NCBI GenBank assembly: GCA_027326105.1
Contig: DAHWFB010000002.1
Span: 1 to 40,596, forward strand
Source: Acetobacteraceae bacterium
GTDB taxonomy: Bacteria; Pseudomonadota; Alphaproteobacteria; Acetobacterales; Acetobacteraceae
Direction: 5' to 3'
DNA: 40,596 bases
Part shown: piece by piece, positions 29,853-38,657 of the stretch
Numbering within the stretch: position 1 is the first letter of the stretch
Layout: each line of letters opens with the position of its first letter
Position numbers and translations under genes: made by a program
Notes under the pieces: generated by a model
Database searches by the model: none
What the model was told of the DNA's origin: nothing
What the model saw: the letters and a program-made list of their open reading frames with translations, nothing else

Positions 29853-31103
29853 ATGCGCTACTCCCTGCGACGCGTCCTGTGGGAAGGGCTGCGTGGCCAG
29901 AGCGGCTGGAAGCCGGCCTGGCGCGAGCCCGAGAAGCGGGATTCCTACGACGTCGTCATCGTCGGCGGCGGCGGCCACGGTCTCGCCACCGCCTATTATC
30001 TCGCCCGCGAGCAGGGGATCAGCAATGTCGCGGTGCTCGAACGCTCCCGGCTCGGCCTCGGCAATGTCGGGCGCAACACCACCATCATCCGCTCCAACTA
30101 TCTGTTGCCCGGCAACATCCCGTTCTACGAGCACTCGCTCAAGCTATGGGAAGGGCTCGAGCAGGAGATCAACTACAACGCGATGGTAAGCCAGCGCGGC
30201 GTGCTCAACCTCTTCCATTCCGACGGGCAGCGTGACGCCTTCGCCCGCCGTGGCAACGCCATGCGGCTCGCCGGGGTGGACGCCGAACTGCTCGGCGCCG
30301 CCGAGGTGAAGGCGATGGCGCCGCTGCTGGCGATGGAGAATACGCGGTTTCCGATCCTCGGCGGGCTCTTGCAACGGCGCGGCGGGACCGTGCGACACGA
30401 CGCGGTGGCCTGGGGCTATGCGCGGGCGGCGGATGCGCGCGGGGTGGATATCCTGCAGAACTGTGAGGTCACCGGCATCCGGGTGGAAGGCGGGCGGGCG
30501 GTCGGAGTGGGGACCACGCGCGGGCCGATCCGCGCCGGCAAGATCGGGCTCGCCTGCGCCGGGCGCTCGTCGCAGGTCGCGGCGATGGCCGGGCTGCGCC
30601 TGCCGATCGAGAGCCACGTGCTGCAGGCGTTCGTTTCCGAAGGGCTCAAGCCGCTGATCGATTGTGTCGTCACCTTCGGCGCCGGGCATTTCTACATCAG
30701 CCAGTCCGACAAGGGCGGCCTGGTGTTCGGCGGCAACATCGACGGCTACAATTCCTACGCCGCGCGCGGCAATCTGCCGCTGGTCGAGGAGGTGGCAGAG
30801 GAGGCGATGGCGGTGATGCCGCGACTGGGGCGGCTGCGGGTGCTGCGCTCCTGGGGCGGCATCATGGACATGACGATGGACGGCAGCCCGATCATCGACC
30901 GCACGCCGGTCGAGGGGCTCTATCTCAACGCCGGCTGGTGCTACGGTGGCTTCAAAGCCACCCCGGCCTCCGGCTGGTGCTTCGCCTACACCATCGCGCA
31001 AGGCCGGCCGCATGCGCTGAACGCCGCGCTCTCGCTCGACCGCTTCGCTACCGGCGCGCTGGTCGATGAGGCCGGTACCGGCGCCCAGCCCAACCACCAT
31101 TGA
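29853..31103 (+). CDS. soxB: Sarcosine oxidase beta subunit
   Basis: Flavin subunit of heterotetrameric sarcosine oxidase, which demethylates sarcosine to glycine and passes the one-carbon unit to tetrahydrofolate. The 416-aa DAO-fold protein has the FAD dinucleotide motif VVIVGGGGHGLATAYYLA. H182 in TVRHDAVAWGYAR lies where the family's covalent FMN histidine is found. C-terminal landmarks are LRSWGGIMDMTMDGSPII and NAGWCYGGFKATPASGW. I chose ATG 29853 (MRYSLRRVLWEGL, family-typical), preceded by AGGAAGGAAAG; an earlier in-frame ATG at 29772 lies in the promoter. First gene of soxBDAG. Confidence 0.95.
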   Translation: MRYSLRRVLWEGLRGQSGWKPAWREPEKRDSYDVVIVGGGGHGLATAYYLAREQGISNVAVLERSRLGLGNVGRNTTIIRSNYLLPGNIPFYEHSLKLWEGLEQEINYNAMVSQRGVLNLFHSDGQRDAFARRGNAMRLAGVDAELLGAAEVKAMAPLLAMENTRFPILGGLLQRRGGTVRHDAVAWGYARAADARGVDILQNCEVTGIRVEGGRAVGVGTTRGPIRAGKIGLACAGRSSQVAAMAGLRLPIESHVLQAFVSEGLKPLIDCVVTFGAGHFYISQSDKGGLVFGGNIDGYNSYAARGNLPLVEEVAEEAMAVMPRLGRLRVLRSWGGIMDMTMDGSPIIDRTPVEGLYLNAGWCYGGFKATPASGWCFAYTIAQGRPHALNAALSLDRFATGALVDEAGTGAQPNHH

Positions 31104-31133
31104 ACGATTGAACGGCGAGCATCGGCGGAACCC

Positions 31134-31385
31134 ATGCGCATCGACTGCCCCCACTGCGGCCCGCGCGACCGGCGCGAATTCTCCTACCGCGGCGCCGTGC
31201 TGCCCCTCCCCGAACCCGGCGCGGCGGACGAGGCGTGGTTCGCCCATGTCTATCTGCGTGACAATCCCGCCGGCCCGATCGAGGAATATTGGCAGCACGA
31301 GGGCGGCTGCCGGGCCTGGCTCGTGGCCACCCGCGACACCATCAGCCACCGCATCCACGCCGTACGCGCGGCGGCGGCGCGATGA
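31134..31385 (+). CDS. soxD: Sarcosine oxidase delta subunit
   Basis: Small zinc-binding subunit of the SoxABDG complex (83 aa). The zinc ligands of the family are visible: C5-x2-C8 in DCPHCGPRD and H55-x3-C59 in WQHEGGCR. Family signatures FSYRG, VYLRDNPAGPIEEYWQHEGGC and the C-terminal RDT are present. Lies 30 bp after soxB; its stop overlaps the soxA start (ATGA). Confidence 0.95.
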   Translation: MRIDCPHCGPRDRREFSYRGAVLPLPEPGAADEAWFAHVYLRDNPAGPIEEYWQHEGGCRAWLVATRDTISHRIHAVRAAAAR

Positions 31386-34369
31386 GCGCGCTGCGGGGTG
31401 GCCCCCATCGCCTGGCTGCGGGTGGGCTGATCGAGCGGGAAAGCCGAATTTCGTTCCGCTTCGACCGGGGGCATTTCGCGGGCCATCCCGGCGACACACT
31501 GGCCTCCGCCCTGCTCGCCAACGGCGTGCGGCTGGTCGGGCGCTCGTTCAAATACCATCGTCCGCGCGGGGTGCTCTCGGCAGGCGCGGAGGAGCCCAAT
31601 GCGCTGGTCGAGCTGCGCGCGGGCGATCGGCGCGAGCCCAACACGCGGGCCACCGTGGTGGAGATCTTCGAGGGGCTGGAGGCCCGGAGCCAGAACCGCT
31701 TTCCCTCGCTGCGCTTCGATCTCGGCGCCATCAACGGCCTGCTGGGGCCATTCATTCCCGCTGGCTTCTACTACAAGACCTTCATGTGGCCGGCTGCCTT
31801 CTGGGAGCGGCTGTACGAGCCGCTGATCCGCCGCGCCGCCGGATTGGGCCGCGCCGCGCCCGACGCCGACCCCGACGCCTACGAGCGCTGCTTCCTCTTT
31901 TGCGACGTGCTGGTGATCGGCGCCGGTCCGGCCGGGCTGATGGCGGCACTGGCCGCCGGGCGGGCTGGCGCGCGGGTGGTGTTGGCGGACGAGGATTTCC
32001 GCCTCGGCGGGCGGCTGCTCGCCGAGCGGGCGGAGATCGGCGGACGCAGCGGCCCGGCCTGGGCGGAGGAGGTCGCCGGCGAACTCGCGAGCCTCGCCAA
32101 CGTCCGGCTGCTGCCGCGCACCACCGTGTTCGGGGTCTATGACGGTGGCACCTACGCGGCGGTGGAGCGGGTCGCCGATCATCTGCCGGTGCCGCCACCC
32201 TTCACCCCGCGCCAGCGGCTGTGGCGGATCGTGGCCAAGCGGACCGTGCTCGCCGCCGGGGCGATCGAGCGGGGGGTGGTGTTTCCCGGCAACGACCGGC
32301 CGGGCGTGATGCTGGCGGGGGCGGTGCGCGCGTATCTCAACCGCTTCGCAGTCGCCCCCGGAGCCCGCGCCGTGGTGTTTTCCGCCAACGATGATGCCGC
32401 CCGCACCGCCGCCGACCTCGCCGCCTGCGGGGTTGCGGTGGCCGCGGTGGTGGACGCGCGTCCCGAGCCGCCGCCCGCGGTCGCTGCTGCCGCCGCTGCC
32501 GCGGGGGCGCCGCTGCTGGCGGGTGCGGTGCTGACCCGCGCCCATGGCGGCGCGCGGCTGACCGGGGCCTCCGTCCGCCGCGCCGACGGGGGCAGCGATT
32601 TCCTCGGCTGCGATCTCATCGCCGTCTCCGGCGGCTGGAGCCCGACCATCCATCTCACCTCCCACCTCGGCGCGCGGCCCCATTGGGACGAGGCGCGGCT
32701 GGCGTTTCTCGCCGGCGAGCCGCCGCCGGGGATGGCGGTGGTGGGGGCGGCGGCGGGGCGGATGGAAACCGACGCCTGCCTCGCCCAGGGCGCCGCCGCC
32801 GGCCTTGCGGCGGCGGCGGCGGCGGGGTTTGCCGGGGTGCTGCCCGAGCTGCCGGACGCGCCGCACGAGAGCGCCGGCCGCGCGCCGCTGTGGCGGGTGA
32901 AGGCGCCGGGCAAGGCCTTCGTCGATTTCCAGAACGACGTGACAGAGAAGGATCTCGCACTCGCCAACCGCGAAGGGTACGGCGCCGCCGAGCACGCCAA
33001 GCGCTACACCACGCTCGGCATGGCGACCGACCAGGGCAAGACCGGAAACCTCAACGGGCGCGCCATTCTCGCCGAGCTGCGCGGCGAGCCGCTGGCGGCG
33101 CTGGCGCCGACCACCTTCCGCCCGCCCTACACGCCGGTCTCCTTCGGCGCGCTCGCCGGGCGGGCACGCGGGCCGGCCTATCGCCCGCTGCGCCTGACCC
33201 CGAGCCACGCCTGGGCCACGGAATGGAAGGCGGTGTTCGTCGAATCCGGCCCCTGGCTGCGCGCTGCCTATTTCCCGGAAGCCGGCGAGCACGACTGGCA
33301 GGCGAGCGTGACGCGGGAGGTTCATGGCGTGCGCCGGGCCGTGGGCCTGTGCGATGTCTCGACGCTGGGCAAGATCGACGTCCAGGGGGCAGACGCCGCG
33401 AGCTTCCTCGAGCGCGTCTGCCTCAACCGCTGCTCGCGCCAGCCGCTCGGCCGGGTGCGCTACCTCCTGATGCTGCGCGAGGACGGGTTCGTGCTCGACG
33501 ACGGCACCGCGACCCGTCTCGGGCCGGAACATTTCCTGCTCACCGCTTCCACCGCCCACGTCGCCCATGTGGTGAGCCATCTCGAATGGTGCCGCGAGGC
33601 GCTGTGGCCCGAGCTCGACGTCGCCATCACCGACGTGACCGAGGATTGGGCGCAGTTCGCGGTGGCCGGGCCGCGGGCGAGGGAGGTGATGGCCCGCGCC
33701 GTCGACCCTGGGTTCGATCTCTCCAACGACGCTTTCCCGGCGCAGGCGGCGGCCGAGGTGCGCGCCTTCGGCGGTATTCCGGCGCGGCTGTTCCGCATCT
33801 CGTTCTCCGGCGAGCTGGGCTACGAGATCGCGGTTCCGGCGGGCTTCGGGGACGCCGCAGTGCGGGCGCTGATGATCCTCGGCGCGGCCCAGGGCATCGT
33901 GCCCTACGGGCTGGAGGCGATGGGCACCATGCGCATCGAGAAGGGCTTTCCGGCCGGCCCCGAGATCAACGGCCAGACCACCGCGCGCGATCTCGGCTTC
34001 GCCAAGATGATGCCGAAGGAGGGCGCGTATCTCGGCCGCGCCATGGCCGCCCGGCCGGCGCTGGTGGACCCCGAGCGGCCGGCGCTGGTCGGGCTGCGCC
34101 CGCGCGATCGCAGCCGGCGGCTGGCCGCGGGGGCCCATTTCCTCGTCCCCGGTGCGGGAGCGAGCCTCGCCAACGACTTGGGCTTCGTGTCCTCGGCGAC
34201 GTTTTCGCCCACCCTCGGCCACGCCATCGGGCTCGGGTTCCTGCAGGGCGGGCTCGCCCATGTCGGCAAGACCATGCGCGCCGCCGACCCGTTGCGCGGG
34301 AGCGAGATCGAGGTGGAAATCTGCCCGCCTTGCTTCGTCGATCCCGCCGGAGAGCGCGCCCATGGCTGA
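31382..34369 (+). CDS. soxA: Sarcosine oxidase alpha subunit
   Basis: Large subunit (995 aa) that holds NAD and the tetrahydrofolate site. It begins with a degenerate ferredoxin-like Fer2 domain (about 20-110; ISFRFDRGHFAGHPGDTLAS, SFKYHRPRGVLSAG). A disulfide-reductase-type nucleotide-binding region follows (DVLVIGAGPAGLMAA, GAGPAG at 180-185). The C-terminal GcvT/aminomethyltransferase-like domain (about 590-990) includes GELGYEIAVPAGFGDAA and GLEAMGTMRIEKGFPAGPEI. Length and order are as in characterised SoxA. Start ATG overlaps soxD stop, and its end overlaps soxG by 8 bp. Confidence 0.96.
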   Translation: MSALRGGPHRLAAGGLIERESRISFRFDRGHFAGHPGDTLASALLANGVRLVGRSFKYHRPRGVLSAGAEEPNALVELRAGDRREPNTRATVVEIFEGLEARSQNRFPSLRFDLGAINGLLGPFIPAGFYYKTFMWPAAFWERLYEPLIRRAAGLGRAAPDADPDAYERCFLFCDVLVIGAGPAGLMAALAAGRAGARVVLADEDFRLGGRLLAERAEIGGRSGPAWAEEVAGELASLANVRLLPRTTVFGVYDGGTYAAVERVADHLPVPPPFTPRQRLWRIVAKRTVLAAGAIERGVVFPGNDRPGVMLAGAVRAYLNRFAVAPGARAVVFSANDDAARTAADLAACGVAVAAVVDARPEPPPAVAAAAAAAGAPLLAGAVLTRAHGGARLTGASVRRADGGSDFLGCDLIAVSGGWSPTIHLTSHLGARPHWDEARLAFLAGEPPPGMAVVGAAAGRMETDACLAQGAAAGLAAAAAAGFAGVLPELPDAPHESAGRAPLWRVKAPGKAFVDFQNDVTEKDLALANREGYGAAEHAKRYTTLGMATDQGKTGNLNGRAILAELRGEPLAALAPTTFRPPYTPVSFGALAGRARGPAYRPLRLTPSHAWATEWKAVFVESGPWLRAAYFPEAGEHDWQASVTREVHGVRRAVGLCDVSTLGKIDVQGADAASFLERVCLNRCSRQPLGRVRYLLMLREDGFVLDDGTATRLGPEHFLLTASTAHVAHVVSHLEWCREALWPELDVAITDVTEDWAQFAVAGPRAREVMARAVDPGFDLSNDAFPAQAAAEVRAFGGIPARLFRISFSGELGYEIAVPAGFGDAAVRALMILGAAQGIVPYGLEAMGTMRIEKGFPAGPEINGQTTARDLGFAKMMPKEGAYLGRAMAARPALVDPERPALVGLRPRDRSRRLAAGAHFLVPGAGASLANDLGFVSSATFSPTLGHAIGLGFLQGGLAHVGKTMRAADPLRGSEIEVEICPPCFVDPAGERAHG

Positions 34370-34976
34370 CCCCGCCGTTCCGCTGCACGTTCCGTTGCAC
34401 TGGCGCGCCGCGCTCGGCCCGCGCCCGCACCAGCGCGAGGGGAGGGCGGAGGGCGCGGCCGGGGTGGCACTGCGCGAGCAGACGGGTTTCGCGCTGTTCG
34501 AGGTCTGCGCGCGCCCGGGGCAGGGTGAGGGGCTCGCCGCCCGGCTCGGGGCGGCGTTTGGCCTGCCGGTGGCGCTGCCTCGCACGGGGCTGGGCGATGC
34601 GCGGGCGGCGCTGCTGTGGTCCGGCCCGGGGCGCTGGCGGCTGCTGGGGACGCCGGGGCGGCTCGATCGGGCCACGCTCGCCGCTGCCTGCGCAGGGGGC
34701 GGCTGGTTCACCGACCGGCGCGGCGGCTTCGGCTGGATTTCGGTCTCGGGTCCCGCGGCGGCGGAGGCGCTGGGGCGCGCGGTGCCGGTCGATCTGCATC
34801 CGCGCACCTTCGGCTTCGGCGATGTGGTGCTGACCACCGCCGATCACATTCCGCTCCAGATCTGGCAGAGCGCACCCGCCCCCTGCTACGAACTGCTCTT
34901 TCCGCGCAGCTCCGCCGGTTCCTTCTGGGCTTGGCTGATCGACCAGATGGCCGGCTTCGGGGTTGCGGTGGGCTGA
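34362..34976 (+). CDS. soxG: Sarcosine oxidase gamma subunit
   Basis: Structural subunit of heterotetrameric sarcosine oxidase (204 aa). It is the least conserved subunit; recognised by position directly after soxA and by ALLWSGPGRWRLLGTPG, GGFGWISVSGPAAAEALGRA, VPVDLHPRTFGFGDVVLT and the end ELLFPRSSAGSFWAWLIDQM. The ATG at 34362 overlaps the soxA end by 8 bp, which favours coupled translation. The longer open frame from 34152 is inside soxA and not used. Confidence 0.9.
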   Translation: MADPAVPLHVPLHWRAALGPRPHQREGRAEGAAGVALREQTGFALFEVCARPGQGEGLAARLGAAFGLPVALPRTGLGDARAALLWSGPGRWRLLGTPGRLDRATLAAACAGGGWFTDRRGGFGWISVSGPAAAEALGRAVPVDLHPRTFGFGDVVLTTADHIPLQIWQSAPAPCYELLFPRSSAGSFWAWLIDQMAGFGVAVG

Positions 34977-34993
34977 GCGCGGGGGGACGGACG

Positions 34994-36514
34994 ATGCGGG
35001 TCGTGGATGAGAAGGCGATCGACGGGAAGTTTCCCGCGGTCGGTGAAACCATCGATGTGCTGGTGGTCGGCGCTGGCGACGCCGGTTGCCAGGCGGCGCG
35101 GGAAGCTGCCGCCGGCGGGGCTTCCGTGGTGCTGGCGGACGAGAACCCGCTCGATCCCGCGCTGATGGGGCTCGACGTGCCGCTCGCCTTCGGGGGGCGG
35201 ATGGATGGGGCGGTGCAGAACCGCGAACGCATGACCGAGCGGCTGGTGCTCGCCCGCCCGGCGCTCGCGGAGGCCTACGAGGCGGGGATCGACGTTCGCC
35301 TCGGCACCACGATCTGGGGCATTTTTCCCGAAAGCGCGGAATCCCGCGCGCTCGCCGGCCTGACCGTCGGGTTGGAGGACGGCAGGCGCTGCTGGATGGC
35401 GCGGGCGCGGCGGGTGGTGCTCGCCACCGGCGCGCGTGACCTGATGCTCGGGTTCGCCGGCTGCGACCGGCCCGGGGTGATCGGGGCCCGGGCGCTCGAT
35501 GCGCTGCTGCATCGCTACCAGGCGTTCGCCGGGCGGCGGCTGCTCGTGCTCGGTTCGGGCTCCGAGGGGCTGCGCGTGGCGATTGCGGCCCATCGTGCCG
35601 GGGTCACGGTCGCCGGCATCGTCGAGCCGGGGGCGCAGGCGGAGGGGCCGGCGGAACTGGTGGCCGAGGTGGCAGAGCTGGGGCTCGCGCTGCTCACCCG
35701 CTACGTGCTGGTGGAGGCGGCCGGCAATGCCGAGGGCGTAACCAGCGCGCGGCTAGCGGCGCTCGACGACGAGGGCCGGGTGCTCGCGGGCGGCGAGCGG
35801 GAGGTCGGCTGCGACACCATCTGCCTCGCCATCGCCGCGGTGCCGGCGATCGAGCTCGCCGCCGCGGCCGGAGCGGCGCTGCGCTTCGAGGGCACCCTCG
35901 GCGGGCATGTTCCGGTGCTGGACGAGGCGGGGCGGACCAGTGTCGGAGGTCTCGAGATGGTGGGTGCCGCGGCCGGAGTGCCCGCCGACCATCCCGCCGC
36001 GCCGGACGCCTGGCCCTATCCCGAGCGCTGGCTCGCCGCGCTGATCGCTTCGGGCGGGCTGGAGGTTCCCTGCTGCCGATGCGAATCCGTCACCCGCGCC
36101 GATGTGCTGGGCGTGCGCCCGCCGGCCTATCTCGAGGCGCGCTCGGGGCCGATCGCAGCGCGCGACCTCGGCCGCCTGCTCGCCGACGGTCCGCCCAACC
36201 AGGACCAGGTCAAGCGCCTGACGCGCTCGGGCATGGGCGAGTGCCAGGGGCGGCGGTGCCGGGAGCAGACGGCGCTGCTGCTCGCCCGCGGTGCCGGGGT
36301 CGCGCCGGGGCGCATTCCGCTCGCCTCCTACCGCGCCCCGGTGCGCCCGCTGCCGCTGGCGCTGCTCGCCGACGACGCCGAGACCGAGGCGATGCGCGCT
36401 GGCTGGGACGCCTGGTTCGGCATCCCGACGCAATGGACGCCGTGGTGGGACATCGGCACCGAGCGCGACGGGCTGGGGCGCGACGCCGGGCTCGGCGATA
36501 CCTGGCACCTATAG
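34994..36514 (+). CDS. HcnB/OoxA-like FAD/NAD(P)-binding amine dehydrogenase subunit with [2Fe-2S] domain
   Basis: A 506-aa protein of the group that includes HcnB, octopine/nopaline oxidase OoxA/NoxA and hydroxyproline dehydrogenase alpha subunits. The FAD motif is DVLVVGAGDAGCQAAREA and a second nucleotide motif is LLVLGSGSEGLRVA. The C-terminal BFD-type [2Fe-2S] cysteines are C361-x-C363 (CCRCES) and C417-x4-C422 (ECQGRRC). It resembles the middle third of SoxA. Starts 17 bp after soxG, so is likely in the same transcript. The usual third, small ferredoxin subunit (HcnA type) is not encoded next to it. Substrate unknown. Confidence 0.88.
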   Translation: MRVVDEKAIDGKFPAVGETIDVLVVGAGDAGCQAAREAAAGGASVVLADENPLDPALMGLDVPLAFGGRMDGAVQNRERMTERLVLARPALAEAYEAGIDVRLGTTIWGIFPESAESRALAGLTVGLEDGRRCWMARARRVVLATGARDLMLGFAGCDRPGVIGARALDALLHRYQAFAGRRLLVLGSGSEGLRVAIAAHRAGVTVAGIVEPGAQAEGPAELVAEVAELGLALLTRYVLVEAAGNAEGVTSARLAALDDEGRVLAGGEREVGCDTICLAIAAVPAIELAAAAGAALRFEGTLGGHVPVLDEAGRTSVGGLEMVGAAAGVPADHPAAPDAWPYPERWLAALIASGGLEVPCCRCESVTRADVLGVRPPAYLEARSGPIAARDLGRLLADGPPNQDQVKRLTRSGMGECQGRRCREQTALLLARGAGVAPGRIPLASYRAPVRPLPLALLADDAETEAMRAGWDAWFGIPTQWTPWWDIGTERDGLGRDAGLGDTWHL

Positions 36515-36524
36515 GGGGCGGCGG

Positions 36525-37694
36525 ATGGATGAGACGAAGGGTGCCGCGGTCGTCATCGTCGGCGGGGGGGTCACCGGGCTTTCGGCCGCCTGGTGGCTGG
36601 CGCGGGCGGGCGTGGAGGTGCTGGTGCTGGAGAGCGGCATCGTCGGCTGGGAGGCTTCGGGGCGAAACGGCGGCGGCTGCACCCACTATTACAGCCCGCT
36701 GTTCCAGGAGGAGCAGCGGCTGTGGCCGCAGATGGACCGGCTGCTCGGCTATCCCACCGAATATCGCCGGTTCCGCGTCGGCGTCGCGCTCAACCCCGGG
36801 CAGATGGTGCGCTACGACACGGTGGCCGGCCACGCCGCGCGGCTGGGGTTTCACAGCACGAGGCTGGACGCGAAGGAGCTGCGCGAACTTGCACCGCCGG
36901 TGAGCGAAGCGGCGGTGGGCGGCGTGTTCAGCCATTTCGGCGGCCATGCCAACCCGCAGCGCACGGTGCAGGCCTACGCCTGGGCGGTGCAGGATCTGGG
37001 CGGGCGGATCCTGCAGAATTGCGCGGTGACCGGGATCGAGGTCGGGGGTGGTCGGGTGCGCGGGGTGGCGACGACGCGCGGGCGCTTCGGCTGCGAGGCG
37101 CTGGTGGTGGCTGCCGGGCCGCGGACGTCCGCGCTGCTGGCGCCGCTCGGGATCGACGTGCCGCTGACCCCGGCGCGGGCGGAAATGATCGTGACCGCAC
37201 CGCTGCCGGCGATGGCGCTGGGCGGGGTGGACGGCAATGGGCTCTACGGGCGGCAGACGCTGCGCGGCAACCTCGCCTATGGCGGCGGGCCGCACGAATG
37301 GCTCGACCCGGACGGCGCCTGGCCGCCGCGGCGGCCGACCACGCCGCTCTTGCGCAACCTCGCCCGGCGGCTGGTGGAACTGTTCCCCAAGGCCGGACAT
37401 GTGCGGGTGCTGCGCAGTTGGGCCGGGGTGATCGAGAACACGCCGGATGGGCGGCCGGTGATCGACCGTCTCGCGGAGCCCGCCAACCTCACGGTGGCCA
37501 CCATGTCCTCGGTCGGATTCGGGCTTTCGCCGGCTTCCGGCAAGGCGGTCGCGCAGCTGGTGCAGGACGGGCGCTGCCACTTCGCCGATCTCTCTTCGCT
37601 CCGGCTCGAGCGCTTCGCCAATCTGCCGCGCGACTGGCGGGAGCGCCGCGGCTGGGTGCCGCCGGAGCCGGCGGACGGGGTGGCGGTGGGGTGA
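36525..37694 (+). CDS. HcnC/OoxB-like FAD-dependent amine oxidoreductase (DAO fold)
   Basis: A 389-aa DAO-family flavoprotein with the FAD motif AVVIVGGGVTGLSAAWWLA and GWEASGRNGGGCTHYY. GGHANPQRTVQAYAWAVQ follows (in the position of the SoxB histidine segment). The C-terminal landmarks are VRVLRSWAGVIENTPDGRPV and SVGFGLSPASGKAVAQL. It is homologous to SoxB in fold, but lacks the RHDAVAW motif. Together with the upstream OoxA-like gene, 10 bp away, it would form an alpha/beta amine or imino-acid dehydrogenase. Substrate unknown; opines, D-amino acids or hydroxyproline-like compounds are possibilities from family precedent. Confidence 0.87.
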   Translation: MDETKGAAVVIVGGGVTGLSAAWWLARAGVEVLVLESGIVGWEASGRNGGGCTHYYSPLFQEEQRLWPQMDRLLGYPTEYRRFRVGVALNPGQMVRYDTVAGHAARLGFHSTRLDAKELRELAPPVSEAAVGGVFSHFGGHANPQRTVQAYAWAVQDLGGRILQNCAVTGIEVGGGRVRGVATTRGRFGCEALVVAAGPRTSALLAPLGIDVPLTPARAEMIVTAPLPAMALGGVDGNGLYGRQTLRGNLAYGGGPHEWLDPDGAWPPRRPTTPLLRNLARRLVELFPKAGHVRVLRSWAGVIENTPDGRPVIDRLAEPANLTVATMSSVGFGLSPASGKAVAQLVQDGRCHFADLSSLRLERFANLPRDWRERRGWVPPEPADGVAVG

Positions 37695-37778
37695 GCATGC
37701 CGGACGCGGCCGTCGATCGGGATACGGGTCGCTCGGTCCCGGCGGTTCCAGGGCGGTTCCCGGGCGGAGCGGCGGGCG

Positions 37779-38657
37779 TTGATCGGCGTTGACTGGGGCA
37801 CCTCCTCCTTTCGCGCCTGGCGCTTCGGGGCCGGCGGCGAGGTGCGGGCCGAGGTGCGGGCGGAGCGGGGGATTTTGCGGGTCGCCGCGGGCGGGTTCGC
37901 TGCCGTGCTCGCAGAGGAAGTGGGGCCGTGGCTCGCCGCAGGGGAAAGCCGCGTGCTGCTCTCGGGCATGGTCGGCAGCCGGCAGGGCTGGGTCGAAGCC
38001 CCCTACCTCGCCTGCCCGGCGGGCGCCGAGGAGATCGCGGCGGGGCTGGTCGCGGTGCCCTTCGCCGGCGCCGAATGCCGCCTCGTGCCGGGACTCGCGG
38101 CACGCGACGGGCAGGGCGTGCCGGAGGTGATGCGCGGCGAGGAGACGCAGATCCTCGGCGCGCTCGCGGGCTCTGGCCCCGAGGCGCTGTTCTGCCTGCC
38201 CGGGAGCCACGCCAAATGGGCGCGGGTCGCGGATGGGCGGATCACGGGCTTTTCCACCTTCATGACCGGCGAGGTCTTCGCCGCCCTGCGCTCGGGCACC
38301 ATTCTCGGGCGGATGATGGGCGAAGGCGCAGACGACGAGGCGGCCTTCGCCCGCGGCGTCGCCCGCGCCAAGGACCCCGGCGGGCTGTTGCATCATCTGT
38401 TCGGTGTGCGCACGCTGGGGCTGATGGAAGGGCTCGAGGGCGCCGCGAGCGCCGCCTATCTCTCCGGCCTGCTCATCGGCCATGAACTCGCCGCCGTGAT
38501 GACCGGGGCAGAAGAAATTTTCGTGGTCGGCGCGCCGGCGATCGCCGCGCGCTATGCAACCGCGATCGGACTCGCCGGCGGCAGGGCGAGGCGGATCGGC
38601 GAGACCGCCGGTGCGGCGGGGCTCGCGCTCATCGCCCGGAGGATCGGATGGATCTGA
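37779..38657 (+). CDS. dgoK: 2-dehydro-3-deoxygalactonokinase
   Basis: Phosphorylates 2-keto-3-deoxygalactonate at O6 in the De Ley-Doudoroff pathway. The 292-aa protein has the family N-terminus IGVDWGTSSFRAWRFG, then GMVGSRQGWVEAPYLACPA, VMRGEETQILGAL and FCLPGSHAKWARVADGRI. The only canonical start in frame is TTG at 37779, with GGAG 9 bases upstream. The frame is closed by the previous gene's stop at 37692-37694, and no ATG or GTG lies between. It overlaps dgoA by 10 bp. Confidence 0.93.
   Translation: MIGVDWGTSSFRAWRFGAGGEVRAEVRAERGILRVAAGGFAAVLAEEVGPWLAAGESRVLLSGMVGSRQGWVEAPYLACPAGAEEIAAGLVAVPFAGAECRLVPGLAARDGQGVPEVMRGEETQILGALAGSGPEALFCLPGSHAKWARVADGRITGFSTFMTGEVFAALRSGTILGRMMGEGADDEAAFARGVARAKDPGGLLHHLFGVRTLGLMEGLEGAASAAYLSGLLIGHELAAVMTGAEEIFVVGAPAIAARYATAIGLAGGRARRIGETAGAAGLALIARRIGWI

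Noticed and set aside
31250-34837. A 1195-codon minus-strand frame opposite soxA/soxG
   Set aside because: Antisense shadow of soxDAG; low-complexity composition.
37697-37792. A 31-codon ORF between the OoxB-like gene and dgoK
   Set aside because: It overlaps the dgoK start in another frame, has no family-like sequence and is too short to support.
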